From: Cyanobacteria bacterium FACHB-DQ100
Lineage (GTDB): Bacteria; Cyanobacteriota; Cyanobacteriia; Leptolyngbyales; Leptolyngbyaceae
Length of the DNA: 64,000 nt
Assembly (NCBI GenBank): GCA_014695195.1
Contig: JACJNW010000028.1
Span: 868,001 to 932,000 of the forward strand
Reading direction: 5' to 3'
Shown: positions 54,998-64,000 of the stretch, in pieces
How positions within the stretch are numbered: the stretch's first letter is position 1
Layout of the letters: each line of letters begins with the position of its first letter
Program-made: the position numbers and the translations under genes
Notes under the pieces: model-generated
What the model was told of the DNA's origin: nothing
The model's database searches: none
Seen by the model: the letters and a program-made list of their open reading frames with translations, nothing else

Positions 54998-55696
54998 CAT
55001 GCGATCGCAGACATCATAACTGGGCGCTCTTTTTGTCGAAGAGTTGAAGCAATTCGATTGATTCTGCAAATCGGAACCTGTGCAAATCGTGAAATTGAGC
55101 AAGGTACTACACTGGGTAAACAAATGAATGAGTTACTCCGGCGAAAAACAGCAATCAATGCTCAACGAAGAAGCCAGAAAGTTTAGGCATTTTAGAGGTG
55201 TTGTCTAACTTGATCGATCGACAAATTGAGCGCGATCTGTTCAACACTCAATCCCATTTCTGCTAAACGAGAAATCGCCACGTACCGCGCTCGTTCTGCT
55301 GCTTGTCGCGCTCGTTCCGTTTCAACATGAGTTAAAAGTTTCGTCTCAATAAATCGTGTTTGGGTCGTAATTGAGTTGGTTGGAAAAAGAAGTCATGAGA
55401 TTGCCTCTCACTCAATAAGTTTTCATACGATACCGCGAAGATTAAGTGAATTGCGATCGCTCATTCAATGATCGTAGGGATCGAAATCTGTTTTTGAAAT
55501 CGGAGTCGATCGATAAATTTCAAGCCATGTACAGCTTTCTTAATATCGATAATTTCCTTTGTTTGACTGTGGGGATCATCAATCACTGCATTTGAATGGA
55601 TGAGGCAGTCGCTCTGATATATTTCCCTTATCACCTGTATCGATGCGACTGAATGAAATGCGATCGCATCGATTAACATTGCTGGAGATTAATTTG
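54998..55696. other. Gene-poor stretch between atpC and the carbonic anhydrase gene
   Basis: About 700 bp without an intact gene. It holds the minus-strand gene remnant at 55192-55392, and an open plus-strand stretch ending at 55185 (ANREIEQGTTLGKQMNELLRR, no start codon) that may be another fragment. The minus-strand frame at 55461-55679 is not convincing. The right end supplies the GGAG ribosome site of the next gene. Confidence 0.45.
55192..55392 (-). pseudogene. C-terminal fragment of a cyanobacterial accessory protein
   Basis: The minus strand reads PTNSITTQTRFIETKLLTHV, then ETERARQAAERARYVAISRL and AEMGLSVEQIALNLSIDQVR to a stop at 55192-55194. It opens after an in-frame stop at 55393-55395 with no start codon. 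The charged RAR helix and the LAEMGLSVEQIA ending resemble the tails of Uma2- or Rpn-type nuclease families that multiply in cyanobacterial genomes. The parent family is uncertain; that it is a remnant is likely. Confidence 0.55.
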
Positions 55697-56425
55697 ATGA
55701 CTCGAACACATGGTTTTATTGGACGGCGATCGTTCCTTGCAGGAATGGGAGGACTCGGCATCGCAGCAGCAGCAGGAAGCAATTTAATCTGGCAGCCAGA
55801 AGAAGCGCTAGCACAAAATTCAACCAAACCTCAGATTAAACCTAAACCCATTAGCCCTGATGCAGCATTAAAGCTTCTACTCGAAGGCAATCAGCGATTT
55901 GTGGAGGGTAAGCGCCAAAACCCGCACCAATCTCGTTTACGCCTTCAAGAAACTGCTGTTGCCCAATATCCCTTCGCGTCGATTCTGGGTTGTGCAGATT
56001 CTAGAGTGCCTGCCGAAATCGTGTTTGATCAAGGCTTAGGTGACTTATTTGTGGTGCGAGTTGCAGGAAATGTGGCAAGTCAAACCGCGATCGGAAGTCT
56101 AGAATTTTCGACCGCTGCATTGGGATCGCAACTGATTGTGGTGGTTGGTCATAGCCGTTGTGGTGCAGTGACTGCAGCCGCAAAAGGAGATCCGTTGCCG
56201 GGTCGAATCGGCGTTTTTGTGGAAGAGATTAAGCCCGCTGTGGCTCGTGTGAGAGCGAAAACAGGGGATTTAGAGCAAAATGCAGTGATTGCGAATATCC
56301 AGTATCAAGCGCAGAAGCTGGCAGAGAGTTCGACGATTTTGAGTGGCTTGATCAAGGAAGGTAAGCTCAGAATTGTGGGTGGGCGCTATGACTTGGCAAG
56401 CGGGAAGTTCACGATCGTGACCTGA
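55697..56425 (+). CDS. Tat-exported beta-carbonic anhydrase (EcaB-like)
   Basis: It interconverts CO2 and bicarbonate, probably in the periplasm or thylakoid lumen. The 242-residue protein starts (ATG 55697, GGAG upstream) with a twin-arginine signal GRRSFLAGMGGLGIAAAAG and cleavage near ALA-Q. The enzyme part has the zinc ligands in LGCADSRVPAE (Cys, Asp-Arg pair) and GHSRCGAV (His, Cys). This combination matches EcaB of cyanobacteria. Cytosolic (carboxysomal) CcaA is excluded by the signal and the lack of its C-terminal tail. Confidence 0.92.
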   Translation: MTRTHGFIGRRSFLAGMGGLGIAAAAGSNLIWQPEEALAQNSTKPQIKPKPISPDAALKLLLEGNQRFVEGKRQNPHQSRLRLQETAVAQYPFASILGCADSRVPAEIVFDQGLGDLFVVRVAGNVASQTAIGSLEFSTAALGSQLIVVVGHSRCGAVTAAAKGDPLPGRIGVFVEEIKPAVARVRAKTGDLEQNAVIANIQYQAQKLAESSTILSGLIKEGKLRIVGGRYDLASGKFTIVT

Positions 56426-56627
56426 GCGGATGAAGAGTGCTACCAGAAACAAGCCATCAGATTGTTTTTGACCCAACTCTGTAAGGCGAGAAAGTGATCG
56501 CAAATTTCGCGATCACTCTTCTTAACGAAATGCAATCTTGAATTCTGCTGATCGCACCCAAGAAGCCAGTATCGTTGGGATAGGAGACTCTCCGACTGTT
56601 TGTTTTAGATACTTTAGAAATCAACTG

Positions 56628-58601
56628 ATGTCACAACCGACGATCGAATCAATCCTGCATGAAGACCGCCTCTTTCCCCCTTCTGCGGAATTTTCGCAAC
56701 GTGCGCGGATCAAGAATTTAGAAGAATATCAAGTGCTGTACGATCGCGCCAAAGCCGATCCGCTCCAGTTCTGGTCAGAATTGGCAGAACAAGAACTTCA
56801 TTGGTTTCAAAAATGGGATACGGTTCTCGATTGGAGCAATCCCCCGTTTGCGAAATGGTTTGTCAACGGCAAGATCAATCTTTCTTATAACTGTCTCGAT
56901 CGACATTTAGAAACCGATCGCCGCAACAAACCCGCGATCGTTTGGGAAGGTGAACCCGGAGATTCAAAAACGCTCACCTATGCCGAACTGCATCAGGAAG
57001 TTTGTAAGTTCGCAAACGTTCTCAAAAGCTTGGGAGTCAAGAAAGGTGACGGTGTTGGCATTTATATGCCAATGATTCCTGAAGCGGCGATCGCAATGTT
57101 AGCCTGTGCCCGAATTGGTGCGCCTCACTCGGTTGTGTTTGGTGGATTTAGCGCAGAGGCATTGCGCGATCGTCTCATTGACGCAGAAGTAAAAGTTGTT
57201 GTCACCGCAGATGGCGGATGGCGAAAAGATGCGATCGTGCCTCTGAAACCGCAAGTTGATAAGGCTTTAGCAGAAGGAACTACTGCGGTAGAAAAAGTTG
57301 TAGTGGTGAAGCGAACGGGTCAGGACATCTCGATGGAGGGCGATCGCGATCTCTGGTGGCACGACCTCGAAAAAGACGCTTCCACCGATTGCCCTGCTGA
57401 ACCAATGGACAGCGAAGATATGCTGTTCATTCTCTACACATCAGGCAGCACCGGAAAACCCAAAGGAGTCGTCCACACCACAGGCGGCTACAATCTCTAT
57501 GCTCACATGACCGCTCAGTGGATTTTTGACCTGCAAGAAAACGATGTCTACTGGTGTACGGCTGATGTCGGCTGGATCACAGGGCATAGTTATGTCGTTT
57601 ACGGGCCGCTCTCAAATGGTGCAACGACCGTGATGTACGAAGGTGCGCCTCGTGGCTCAAATCCGGGTTGCTTCTGGGATGTCATCCAAAAGCATAAAGT
57701 GTCGGTGTTCTATACCGCTCCGACTGCGATTCGCGCCTTTATCAAGATGGGCGATGAGCATCCAAAATCGCGAGATCTATCTTCACTGCGATTGCTTGGA
57801 ACCGTGGGCGAACCGATCAACCCTGAAGCTTGGATGTGGTATCACAGCGTCATTGGTAAGGAGCGTTGCCCGATCGTCGATACCTGGTGGCAAACCGAAA
57901 CAGGCGGCATCATGATTACGCCGCTTCCGGGTGCAATTTCGACAAAGCCCGGATCAGCAACGCTACCATTCCCCGGAATTTTGGCGGATGTGGTTGATCT
58001 CGACGGCAATTCTGTACCTGCCAACGAGGGCGGTTACTTAGCCGTGCGGCATCCCTGGCCCGGAATGATGCGAACCGTGTACAAAGATCCTGATCGCTTC
58101 CGCAAAACCTATTGGGAACACATTCCACCTAAAGACGGCAACTACATCTACTTTGCCGGAGACGGGGCACGACGGGATGAAGATGGTTACTTTTGGGTCA
58201 TGGGTCGCGTCGATGACGTGATCAACGTTGCTGGACACCGTTTAGGCACGATGGAAGTTGAATCAGCGTTAGTCTCGCATCCCGCAGTTGCAGAAGCCGC
58301 AGTCGTTGGAAAGCCAGACGAAATCAAAGGTCAAGATATTGTCGCCTTTGTGACGCTCGAAGGAACGCACCAACCGAGCGAAGACCTTGCCAAAGAGCTG
58401 AAAAAGCACGTTGTAAGGGAAATCGGCGCGATCGCCCGCCCTGGTGAAATCCGCTTTGCCGATGCGCTACCGAAAACGAGATCGGGTAAAATCATGCGTC
58501 GTTTACTTCGTGATTTAGCCGCAGGAACCGAGATTTCTGGAGATACTTCAACCCTTGAAGATCGCGGTGTATTAGAGAAACTACGCGCCGAAGGTTCATA
58601 A
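56628..58601 (+). CDS. acs: Acetyl-CoA synthetase
   Basis: It activates acetate to acetyl-CoA via acetyl-AMP (657 residues from ATG 56628; the frame extends to 56538). Blocks: [22 protein letters not shown]-loop [20 protein letters not shown] (~263), [32 protein letters not shown] (~415), [20 protein letters not shown] (~520) and the acetylation-site lysine in [15 protein letters not shown] (~612). Complete and normal in length. It ends at a hairpin shared with the convergent hydrolase gene. Confidence 0.97.
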   Translation: MSQPTIESILHEDRLFPPSAEFSQRARIKNLEEYQVLYDRAKADPLQFWSELAEQELHWFQKWDTVLDWSNPPFAKWFVNGKINLSYNCLDRHLETDRRNKPAIVWEGEPGDSKTLTYAELHQEVCKFANVLKSLGVKKGDGVGIYMPMIPEAAIAMLACARIGAPHSVVFGGFSAEALRDRLIDAEVKVVVTADGGWRKDAIVPLKPQVDKALAEGTTAVEKVVVVKRTGQDISMEGDRDLWWHDLEKDASTDCPAEPMDSEDMLFILYTSGSTGKPKGVVHTTGGYNLYAHMTAQWIFDLQENDVYWCTADVGWITGHSYVVYGPLSNGATTVMYEGAPRGSNPGCFWDVIQKHKVSVFYTAPTAIRAFIKMGDEHPKSRDLSSLRLLGTVGEPINPEAWMWYHSVIGKERCPIVDTWWQTETGGIMITPLPGAISTKPGSATLPFPGILADVVDLDGNSVPANEGGYLAVRHPWPGMMRTVYKDPDRFRKTYWEHIPPKDGNYIYFAGDGARRDEDGYFWVMGRVDDVINVAGHRLGTMEVESALVSHPAVAEAAVVGKPDEIKGQDIVAFVTLEGTHQPSEDLAKELKKHVVREIGAIARPGEIRFADALPKTRSGKIMRRLLRDLAAGTEISGDTSTLEDRGVLEKLRAEGS

Positions 58602-58603
58602 AA

Positions 58604-58642
58604 TATAGAGCGCGCTCACAAAGGGGGAGATCGCGCTCTATA
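58604..58642. terminator. Shared hairpin between acs and the convergent hydrolase gene
   Basis: A perfect 11-bp stem TATAGAGCGCG/CGCGCTCTATA with a 17-base loop starts 3 bases after the acs stop and includes the stop codon of the opposing gene (58638-58640). It probably ends transcription from both sides. Confidence 0.65.
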
Positions 58643-59423
58643 CTTTGACTTTCAAAAACTCATGCTGCTTAAGAATCTCATACAGATTCACATCTACCTC
58701 TAATAGACAGGTATGACCGCTCTCCGGTAACACAACCACTTCCGCATCCTGAAACGCCGCTTTGAGCCGATAACCCTCAACTAGCGAAGGCAGCAACCGA
58801 TCCTTTCCGCTTGACAAAATCAGCGTGGGAATCGTCAGCGAACGCAACTGCTCGATCGGCACTTCAAACTGCCGTAGCAAATCCATGCGCCAAGTCGAGG
58901 TCGCTTGCGGAACCGAACGCACCGCTTCGATTAAAGCTTGTCGATCCAGCGGTGCAATTTTCTCAAACGCCGCCAGAAGTGGCAGAAACGAAACCGAAGA
59001 CCAATGATACAAAAACTGCGGCAAATGACGACTAAGTTGAGCGCCCCACCCAATCCAAGGTCTGCGATTAAACGACGAAGCGGGATTGACGAGAATTAAG
59101 CGATCGAACAAACCCGGTGCCAAAGCTGCAACCTCCATCGCCAAGCAGCCGCCAAACGACTCACCGCACAGATAAATCTCCCGGTCTGGCTCCCCTCTCA
59201 CCTCCGTTCTGACTAAATCCACGACCCGCTGCGCCAAGTCCTCCCAATTCGTCAGGTCATCAGGCGGGATCGCCAAGCAACGCACATCAAACGCCACCTC
59301 TAATCCTGCCGTTTGCGCTCTTAACAATTGCCCTGTCCCATCCATCCCTGGCAGAAAAACAAACAGCGGAAACTGGGGTCGAAGCGCTTTCGGCGTGAGA
59401 AAGCAAGGAGAACTTTGAATCAT
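58638..59423 (-). CDS. Alpha/beta hydrolase
   Basis: A 261-residue alpha/beta-fold hydrolase: FVFLPGMDGTGQLLRAQ (oxyanion loop), LCGESFGGCLAMEVAAL with the nucleophile Ser in GESFGG (~94), ILSSGKDRLLPS with the acid (~205) and ESGHTCLLEVDVNLYEIL with the His (~236). The next gene downstream of its promoter, a PlsC-type acyltransferase, lies 17 bp upstream on the same strand, so the two form an operon possibly acting on lipids. In plants, related hydrolase-acyltransferase fusions make phytyl or diacylglycerol esters; here they are separate. Substrate not known. Confidence 0.8.
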   Translation of the reverse strand: MIQSSPCFLTPKALRPQFPLFVFLPGMDGTGQLLRAQTAGLEVAFDVRCLAIPPDDLTNWEDLAQRVVDLVRTEVRGEPDREIYLCGESFGGCLAMEVAALAPGLFDRLILVNPASSFNRRPWIGWGAQLSRHLPQFLYHWSSVSFLPLLAAFEKIAPLDRQALIEAVRSVPQATSTWRMDLLRQFEVPIEQLRSLTIPTLILSSGKDRLLPSLVEGYRLKAAFQDAEVVVLPESGHTCLLEVDVNLYEILKQHEFLKVKV

Positions 59424-59440
59424 GGGAAAAAGCTTCAGAT

Positions 59441-60163
59441 TTAAAAGTGACCTTGGTGTAACAGTGTTCTAATTTCAGTCTGGGCACGATCAACGAGTTC
59501 AATCACAGCTTTTCTGGCATATTTACCTTGATAATCTGTGCGCTGAACCGACGTGATCCAGATTGGGTGTCCGATAAGTATATTTACATTCTGATATAAA
59601 ACTAGCGGATGCCACCCCTCTTGGTCAAACAGTGGCTCCGAGGGATCAAAGAAGCTTAAGACTTTGAGCGGGATCGCAGAATTGATCGTTTCTCGCTGCG
59701 GTGAAATTGCTACAGGCAAAACCGCTAACTCAGAAATGGGTGCTCTAAGCGCCAAATGAGCAAACCCCCGCTGAAATTCGCCCATCTGATTCGGTTCGGG
59801 AGGCTGCACCATCGGCAGAGTGCCTTCTGGAAAAACCCCTACGGCTTGCTGCGACTTCAGCAGCGCGATCGCCTGGTGGAAAAAGCTGCTCTGACGATGC
59901 TTATCGCTATCTAAAGGAAAACATCCTAGCTGTGTCACCACTTCTCGCATAACGGGAACTTGCCCCATATAGTGATGGCAGGCAAATCGAATCGGACGAT
60001 CGATGGCGCTCATCAACAACATCGCATCCATGACGCTGCGGTGATTGCTCACAACGATAACCGGGCTGTTTCTGGGAACACGATCGCAGTGATACGAATA
60101 GGTTCGTGTACCCATGCTCATCAGGATCATCTGGGAAATCTGAAGGGGACTCAAAGCTGGCAT
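59441..60163 (-). CDS. PlsC-family acyltransferase
   Basis: A 240-residue membrane-associated acyltransferase with standard motifs: VVSNHRSVMDAMLLM (NHxxxxD, ~34), RFACHHYMGQVPVMREVVTQLGCFPLDSD (motif II), VGVFPEGTLPM (FPEG, ~112) and LPVAISP (motif IV). It lacks the unusual spacing of the acyltransferase at 33.4 kb. It is the first gene of a two-gene operon with an alpha/beta hydrolase. A 1-acylglycerol-phosphate or phytol/DAG ester-forming role is possible. Confidence 0.85.
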   Translation of the reverse strand: MPALSPLQISQMILMSMGTRTYSYHCDRVPRNSPVIVVSNHRSVMDAMLLMSAIDRPIRFACHHYMGQVPVMREVVTQLGCFPLDSDKHRQSSFFHQAIALLKSQQAVGVFPEGTLPMVQPPEPNQMGEFQRGFAHLALRAPISELAVLPVAISPQRETINSAIPLKVLSFFDPSEPLFDQEGWHPLVLYQNVNILIGHPIWITSVQRTDYQGKYARKAVIELVDRAQTEIRTLLHQGHF

Positions 60164-60311
60164 GAAACTTATGACACTCGCTCTATTGCAGACTGAATCT
60201 CTTTCTATTTATGAATAGATTGACCGGAACTAACCATTGTCTTTAGACGCAAATCACATAACTAGAGTGAAAAATTATCCTTATTGTAGGTCGTCTCTGA
60301 CTTTAGACAGG

Positions 60312-60338
60312 AAAAAGCACCCCTAAATCAAGAGGTGC
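60312..60338 (-). terminator. Rho-independent terminator of the PEP-CTERM gene
   Basis: On the minus strand, 8-bp stem GCACCTCT/AGGGGTGC (one wobble) with a 6-base loop, followed by five Ts, about 48 bases after the stop codon. Confidence 0.75.
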
Positions 60339-60386
60339 AACTAACGGGAATTTTGAATTAGATCCGTGTCGCCTTCCGCGAGAACG

Positions 60387-61121
60387 TTACTCTTCGAGTT
60401 GTGCTTGAGTCCGGCGCTTCAGCAATAAAGCACCGCCCGCAGCCATCAAGCCCAGCACTGCTGCCGGCTCAGGCACTTTCCGCACATCGCCATCATCGGC
60501 AATGTGGAAAGAGTGGTTATCCGACTCAAAGCCACCACCACCGGTTTGCGTAATCACAATGCGGTTAAAGAGGTCATTTTTGCCCTCTGAGTAGAAGTGG
60601 AGGTAGCCGTTGCCTTCACCGCCATGCTGTTCTGCTTTCACAGGAGCCACAGGGTTCACGTCTTCGGTCGAGAAAGACTTGATCAACTGATCGCCCATGA
60701 AGAACGAAAAGACGTTTCCAGGGCTAATTGCGCCCCAGTTCATCCCGAAGTAGTTCAAGGTTTTCTCTAACTTGATCGTCACGCTATCGCCCTGAAATAC
60801 AGCTAGGTAGCTGCCCTGGTTGACTTCTCCATTTGGACCTGCGGGTGCCCAGACATCCTGACGAACGCTGCTCGTACCGCTGTTATTTTGGAAACTGTAT
60901 TGTGCAAATCCTGTAGTGGGTACAGAACCGGAATTGAAGTCAATCGTGGTGGTGCCTTTTTTGTTCCAGAAGTCGGAGTAAGCACCGTGATTGGTGACAC
61001 CGTTCGGACCAGCTACACCAGAAGTGATGTTGAACGTAATGGCTTGAGCGGAACCTGCATGGCTAAGCGCTGCGATCGCAGAAACCGCCATGGCTGAAAG
61101 AAAGCTCTTAATTAATGTCAT
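60387..61121 (-). CDS. PEP-CTERM sorting-domain protein
   Basis: A 244-residue exported protein. The signal peptide spans residues 1-27 (LIKSFLSAMAVSAIAALSHAGSAQA). The beta-rich body (FWNKKGTTTIDFNSGSVPTTGFAQYSF, VTIKLEKTLNYFGMNWGAISPGNVFSFF) is Gly/Asn-rich. The C-terminus is a sorting tail: VPEPAAVLGLMAAGGALLLKRR, i.e. PEP motif, hydrophobic helix and basic end, recognised by a cyanobacterial exosortase. It is likely a surface or extracellular-matrix protein. ATG 61121 is preferred to 61154 because it opens the signal peptide directly. Confidence 0.88.
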   Translation of the reverse strand: MTLIKSFLSAMAVSAIAALSHAGSAQAITFNITSGVAGPNGVTNHGAYSDFWNKKGTTTIDFNSGSVPTTGFAQYSFQNNSGTSSVRQDVWAPAGPNGEVNQGSYLAVFQGDSVTIKLEKTLNYFGMNWGAISPGNVFSFFMGDQLIKSFSTEDVNPVAPVKAEQHGGEGNGYLHFYSEGKNDLFNRIVITQTGGGGFESDNHSFHIADDGDVRKVPEPAAVLGLMAAGGALLLKRRTQAQLEE

Positions 61122-61671
61122 ACCGTTGTCTTGCAGACTAACTTTATATCTCACATTATTCGTTCTCCGCAGTGGAGAAGCTTTGCGAAAATGTACTGAA
61201 ATTTTGAGCAGTATCCTACTAGTTTTCTTTATGAACTAGGCATTAAATTTGACAAAGAAAATCCGTAATTTCGACTAGATTAAGGATTGTTGTCGAGAAG
61301 AGCTCCCTAAATTTACGGAGTAGCTTGTTGTTAGTGCGTCTACTTCATCGCGGCTTGTCGTTTAGGGTCGTAGCCTCACTGAACTGAAGCACTAGCGCTG
61401 ACCGTTCACATACAAAAATTCAAGCAATTTTCTAGAGGTCTAGATTTCGGGGAAGTTACTGAGGCCATCTCACAAATTGGTAGAATCGGGAGCTTGAGAC
61501 CTCTTAATAGCAACAGACGGTAAGATTTAAGGTTTAATGACGCTTCTGACACAGCGTTGCTGGTTAGAATTAGAGACGTGCTTCACTTTAAGAGCGATCG
61601 TTCTCAAAATCCAGTTAAGCCCCTACCCGGATTGATTTAGTTAATTAGAAGGGGTTATTTTCACACTCTTT
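61122..61671. other. 550-bp spacer between divergent PEP-CTERM gene and metG
   Basis: No open frame, tRNA or repeat stands out. The stretch is AT-rich near 61200-61280. It must contain promoters for both genes. No T-box or SAM-riboswitch structure was recognised ahead of metG. Confidence 0.35.
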
Positions 61672-63267
61672 ATGACTTTACCTCCAGAAAAGCCTACTTT
61701 TGCTCTCACAACACCGCTTTATTATGTCAATGATTTGCCCCACATTGGCAGCGCCTATCCGACGATCGCGGCAGATGCGATCGCCCGATTTCAACGATTG
61801 CAGGGGAAACCGGTTCGATTTGTCACCGGAAGCGATGAGCATGGACAAAAAATTCAGCGGACTGCCGAAAGTTTGGGGCGCAAGCCGCAAGAACACTGTG
61901 ACTTGATCGTGGAAGGCTTTAAGCGGCTGTGGACAAAGCTTGATATCCACTACGATCGCTTTATTCGCACCACCGATGAGCGGCATCATGCGATCGTCAA
62001 GGAGTTCTTCCAACGAGTATGGGAAAACGGTGATATTTATCTCAGTCAGCAGCAAGGTTGGTATTGCGTTTCCTGCGAGGAATTTAAAGAGGAGCGTGAG
62101 TTATTAGAAGACCGTCGCTGCTCAATTCACACCAATAAGGAAGTAGAATGGCGCGACGAGGAAAACTACTTCTTCCGCCTGTCTCACTATCAAGAAAAAC
62201 TGGAAAGACTCTACGCAGAACATCCAGAATTTATCCAGCCCGAAATTCGCCGGAATGAAGTGCTGAGTTTTGTCGGTCAAGGGTTAAGAGATTTTTCAGT
62301 TTCGCGAGTCAATTTCGACTGGGGATTTCCGGTTCCCGTCGATCCAAAACATACGATTTATGTTTGGTTTGATGCGCTCCTTGGATATATCACAGCATTG
62401 CTCGAACCGGATCAAGAACCGACGTTAGAGAATGCAAGTTCTAAGTGGTATCCGTTTGATCTTCACATTATTGGAAAAGATATTCTCAGGTTTCACGCCG
62501 TTTATTTTCCCGCAATGTTAATGTCAGCCGGATTGCCCTTGCCAAAGATGGTATTTGGACATGGGTTCCTTGTGCGTGATGGCGTGAAGATGGGTAAAAG
62601 TAGTGGCAACGCGATCGATCCAGTCGCCTTAGTTGAACGATATGGAGTCGATGCGTTTCGATACTATTTCCTCAAAGGCATCGAATTCGGGCGGGATGGC
62701 GTGTTTGAAGAAGGGCGCTTCGTCGATATGTGCAACGCCGATCTTGCCGATGGATTTGGTAACTTGCTGAATCGTAGTTTGGGCTTGATTCACAAAAATA
62801 GTGGTGGAGTGGTTCCGGAGGTCGAAATTTCAGTCGATCATCCGTTGAGGGCGATCGCTGAAGGGCTAGGAGAACGGGTGGCAAAAGCTTATGACTCTCT
62901 AGCGTTTAATGTCGCTTGTGAAGAAGTTTTAACGCTGATTCGATTGGGTAACAAATATATCAACGAACAGGCTCCCTGGTCGCTTTACAAATCAGGGAAA
63001 AAGCAAGAGGCAGAAGAAGTTCTCTATGCAGTCTTGGAGTCGGTGCGCTTGGCGGCGTATCTTTTAGCACCGATTATTCCTCGCACTAGCACGTTGGTTT
63101 ATCAACAATTAGGTTTTAATGTTGACTTTAATGACGCTAACTTAATTGATATGTCAATTGCTTTCCCCGATCAGTCAAAATGGGGAATACTTCGTGCTAA
63201 ACAAGCACTTCAAAAACCTCAACCTGTTTTTCAAAAACTCGAACTTCCGGTCGAAAGTTCACCCTAA
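61672..63267 (+). CDS. metG: Methionyl-tRNA synthetase
   Basis: It charges tRNA-Met (531 residues). Class I signature VNDLPHIGSAYPTIAADAIARF (HIGH variant HIGS, ~20), SDEHGQKI (~60), the WYCVSCEEF zinc-knuckle remnant (~127), FSVSRVNFDWGFPVP (~215) and GVKMGKSSGNAIDP (KMSKS variant, ~304). It lacks a C-terminal tRNA-binding (Trbp111) domain, as is common in cyanobacteria. ATG 61672. Confidence 0.96.
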   Translation: MTLPPEKPTFALTTPLYYVNDLPHIGSAYPTIAADAIARFQRLQGKPVRFVTGSDEHGQKIQRTAESLGRKPQEHCDLIVEGFKRLWTKLDIHYDRFIRTTDERHHAIVKEFFQRVWENGDIYLSQQQGWYCVSCEEFKEERELLEDRRCSIHTNKEVEWRDEENYFFRLSHYQEKLERLYAEHPEFIQPEIRRNEVLSFVGQGLRDFSVSRVNFDWGFPVPVDPKHTIYVWFDALLGYITALLEPDQEPTLENASSKWYPFDLHIIGKDILRFHAVYFPAMLMSAGLPLPKMVFGHGFLVRDGVKMGKSSGNAIDPVALVERYGVDAFRYYFLKGIEFGRDGVFEEGRFVDMCNADLADGFGNLLNRSLGLIHKNSGGVVPEVEISVDHPLRAIAEGLGERVAKAYDSLAFNVACEEVLTLIRLGNKYINEQAPWSLYKSGKKQEAEEVLYAVLESVRLAAYLLAPIIPRTSTLVYQQLGFNVDFNDANLIDMSIAFPDQSKWGILRAKQALQKPQPVFQKLELPVESSP

Positions 63268-63335
63268 GTGCGTGATGAATGTTCGCTCTTTATTTTCGTT
63301 CAAAACTTTTCATAAAAAATCTGAGGATAGCAACT

Positions 63336-63953
63336 GTGTTGAACCATATTAATCACGAAGCAGAGACAGTATTTTCGCCAGAGCAAGTGCTCGAAAATCG
63401 CGGACGGGTTGCCATTTTTATTGATGGCTCAAACCTGTTTTATGCTGCGTTACAACTCGGCATCGAAATCGATTACACAAAGCTCCTGGTACGGCTCACT
63501 TCTGGTTCAAGATTGCTGCGATCGTTCTTCTATACCGGGGTCGATCGCACCAACGAAAAACAGCAGGGATTTCTTCTGTGGATGCGGCGCAACGGATATC
63601 GCGTGATTTCTAAAGACTTGGTGCAACTGCCTGATGGCTCGAAAAAAGCGAATCTCGATGTTGAAATTGCGGTCGATATGATGTCGCTGGTGGGGTCTTA
63701 CGACACGGCGGTTTTGGTTAGCGGTGACGGAGATCTCGCGTATGCGGTGAATGCAGTCAGCTACCGTGGGGTACGGGTTGAGGTCGTGAGTTTACGATCG
63801 ATGACCAGCGATAGCTTGATTAATGTTGCCGATCGCTATATCGATCTGGACAACATCAAAGAAGACATCCAGAAAACGCCCCGGAGTTATACGTATCGTC
63901 CGTTAACCAGTATCGGTTTAATGGATGAACACGATGATGAGCATTCGCCTTAA
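63336..63953 (+). CDS. LabA-like NYN-domain protein
   Basis: A 205-residue NYN (PIN-like) domain protein: RVAIFIDGSNLFYAALQLG (first Asp ~25), FFYTGVD, KANLDVEIAVDMMSLVGSYDTAVLVSGDGDLAYAVNAVSYRGVRVEVVSL (catalytic-type Asps ~110 and ~131). This is the LabA/DUF88 family; LabA in Synechococcus acts in clock output, and the fold suggests RNase activity. GTG 63336 has GAGGA eight bases upstream and matches the usual start of orthologues as I recall them; ATG 63279 would add 19 residues. Complete within the window. Confidence 0.88.
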   Translation: MLNHINHEAETVFSPEQVLENRGRVAIFIDGSNLFYAALQLGIEIDYTKLLVRLTSGSRLLRSFFYTGVDRTNEKQQGFLLWMRRNGYRVISKDLVQLPDGSKKANLDVEIAVDMMSLVGSYDTAVLVSGDGDLAYAVNAVSYRGVRVEVVSLRSMTSDSLINVADRYIDLDNIKEDIQKTPRSYTYRPLTSIGLMDEHDDEHSP

Positions 63954-64000
63954 AGTAAAGAAGTCGGGAGCAATATCGGGATAAATTTCGTCGTTTGTCC

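Noticed and set aside
55461-55679. Minus-strand 72-codon frame before the carbonic anhydrase gene
   Set aside because: No motif or ribosome site, and it overlaps the start region of a real gene.

Overview
The window is cyanobacterial chromosome. PsbQ, an NTRC-type fused thioredoxin reductase, glycogen synthase, the isolated atpB-atpC pair, DUF760/DUF2358/DUF4112 proteins, many Uma2-family genes and abundant HIP1-type GCGATCGC octamers all point that way. A Leptolyngbya-like (filamentous, non-marine) host is my best guess, but that is inference from gene content only. No tRNA, rRNA operon, CRISPR array or complete insertion sequence was seen. One structural RNA, RNase P RNA (rnpB), is clear at about 46545-46996.

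Layout. 0-2.3 kb: the 3' part of a Calx-beta/FG-GAP repeat protein, then tpiA. 2.3-7.2 kb: a CyRepA1-type plasmid replication protein divergent from a second initiator-like protein, with a repeat-bearing spacer between them; this looks like a plasmid replicon embedded in the chromosome. 7.2-10.5 kb: msrA, an MBL/beta-CASP protein, a 40-residue membrane protein, a perfect 46-bp dispersed palindrome and a lipoprotein. 10.8-16.6 kb: mgtE, then a DNA-repair group (nurA, DUF29, xseB-xseA, recA). 16.7-21.8 kb: a membrane-anchored hydrolase, a decayed toxin-antitoxin pair, dnaK, hsp20 and a broken Uma2 gene. 21.8-31.8 kb: NTRC, small conserved proteins, an HtrA protease, psbQ, an FAD oxidase, an orphan polymorphic-toxin domain with a probable immunity gene, hemC, cysH and Uma2. 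31.9-38.6 kb: glgA, an atypical acyltransferase, a repeat-rich secreted protein, a BaiN/HI0933 flavoprotein and several conserved unknowns.

38.7-45.1 kb (minus strand) holds a solitary DNA methyltransferase and a tight NAD operon: pncB-nadD-nrtR-mntA-hepT-nadE. An entire MntA/HepT toxin-antitoxin module lies inside it, overlapping nadE by four bases. 45.5-49.6 kb: small unknowns, rnpB, rnc and a Gfo/Idh/MocA oxidoreductase. 49.7-52.8 kb is an accessory patch. ureE and ureF are followed, instead of ureG, by a vapBC-type module bounded by two copies of the ureF 3' end; then come an unknown gene and a protein made of six 19-residue DGNRPI repeats. 53-64 kb returns to core genes: atpB-atpC, a Tat-exported beta-carbonic anhydrase, acs, a hydrolase/acyltransferase pair, a PEP-CTERM protein, metG and a LabA-like NYN protein.

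The most notable items are the vapBC cassette framed by duplicated ureF tails, the toxin-antitoxin module built into the NAD operon, the embedded replicon with iterated GTTACAG motifs, the DGNRPI repeat protein, and the Ntox24-like toxin with its neighbour.
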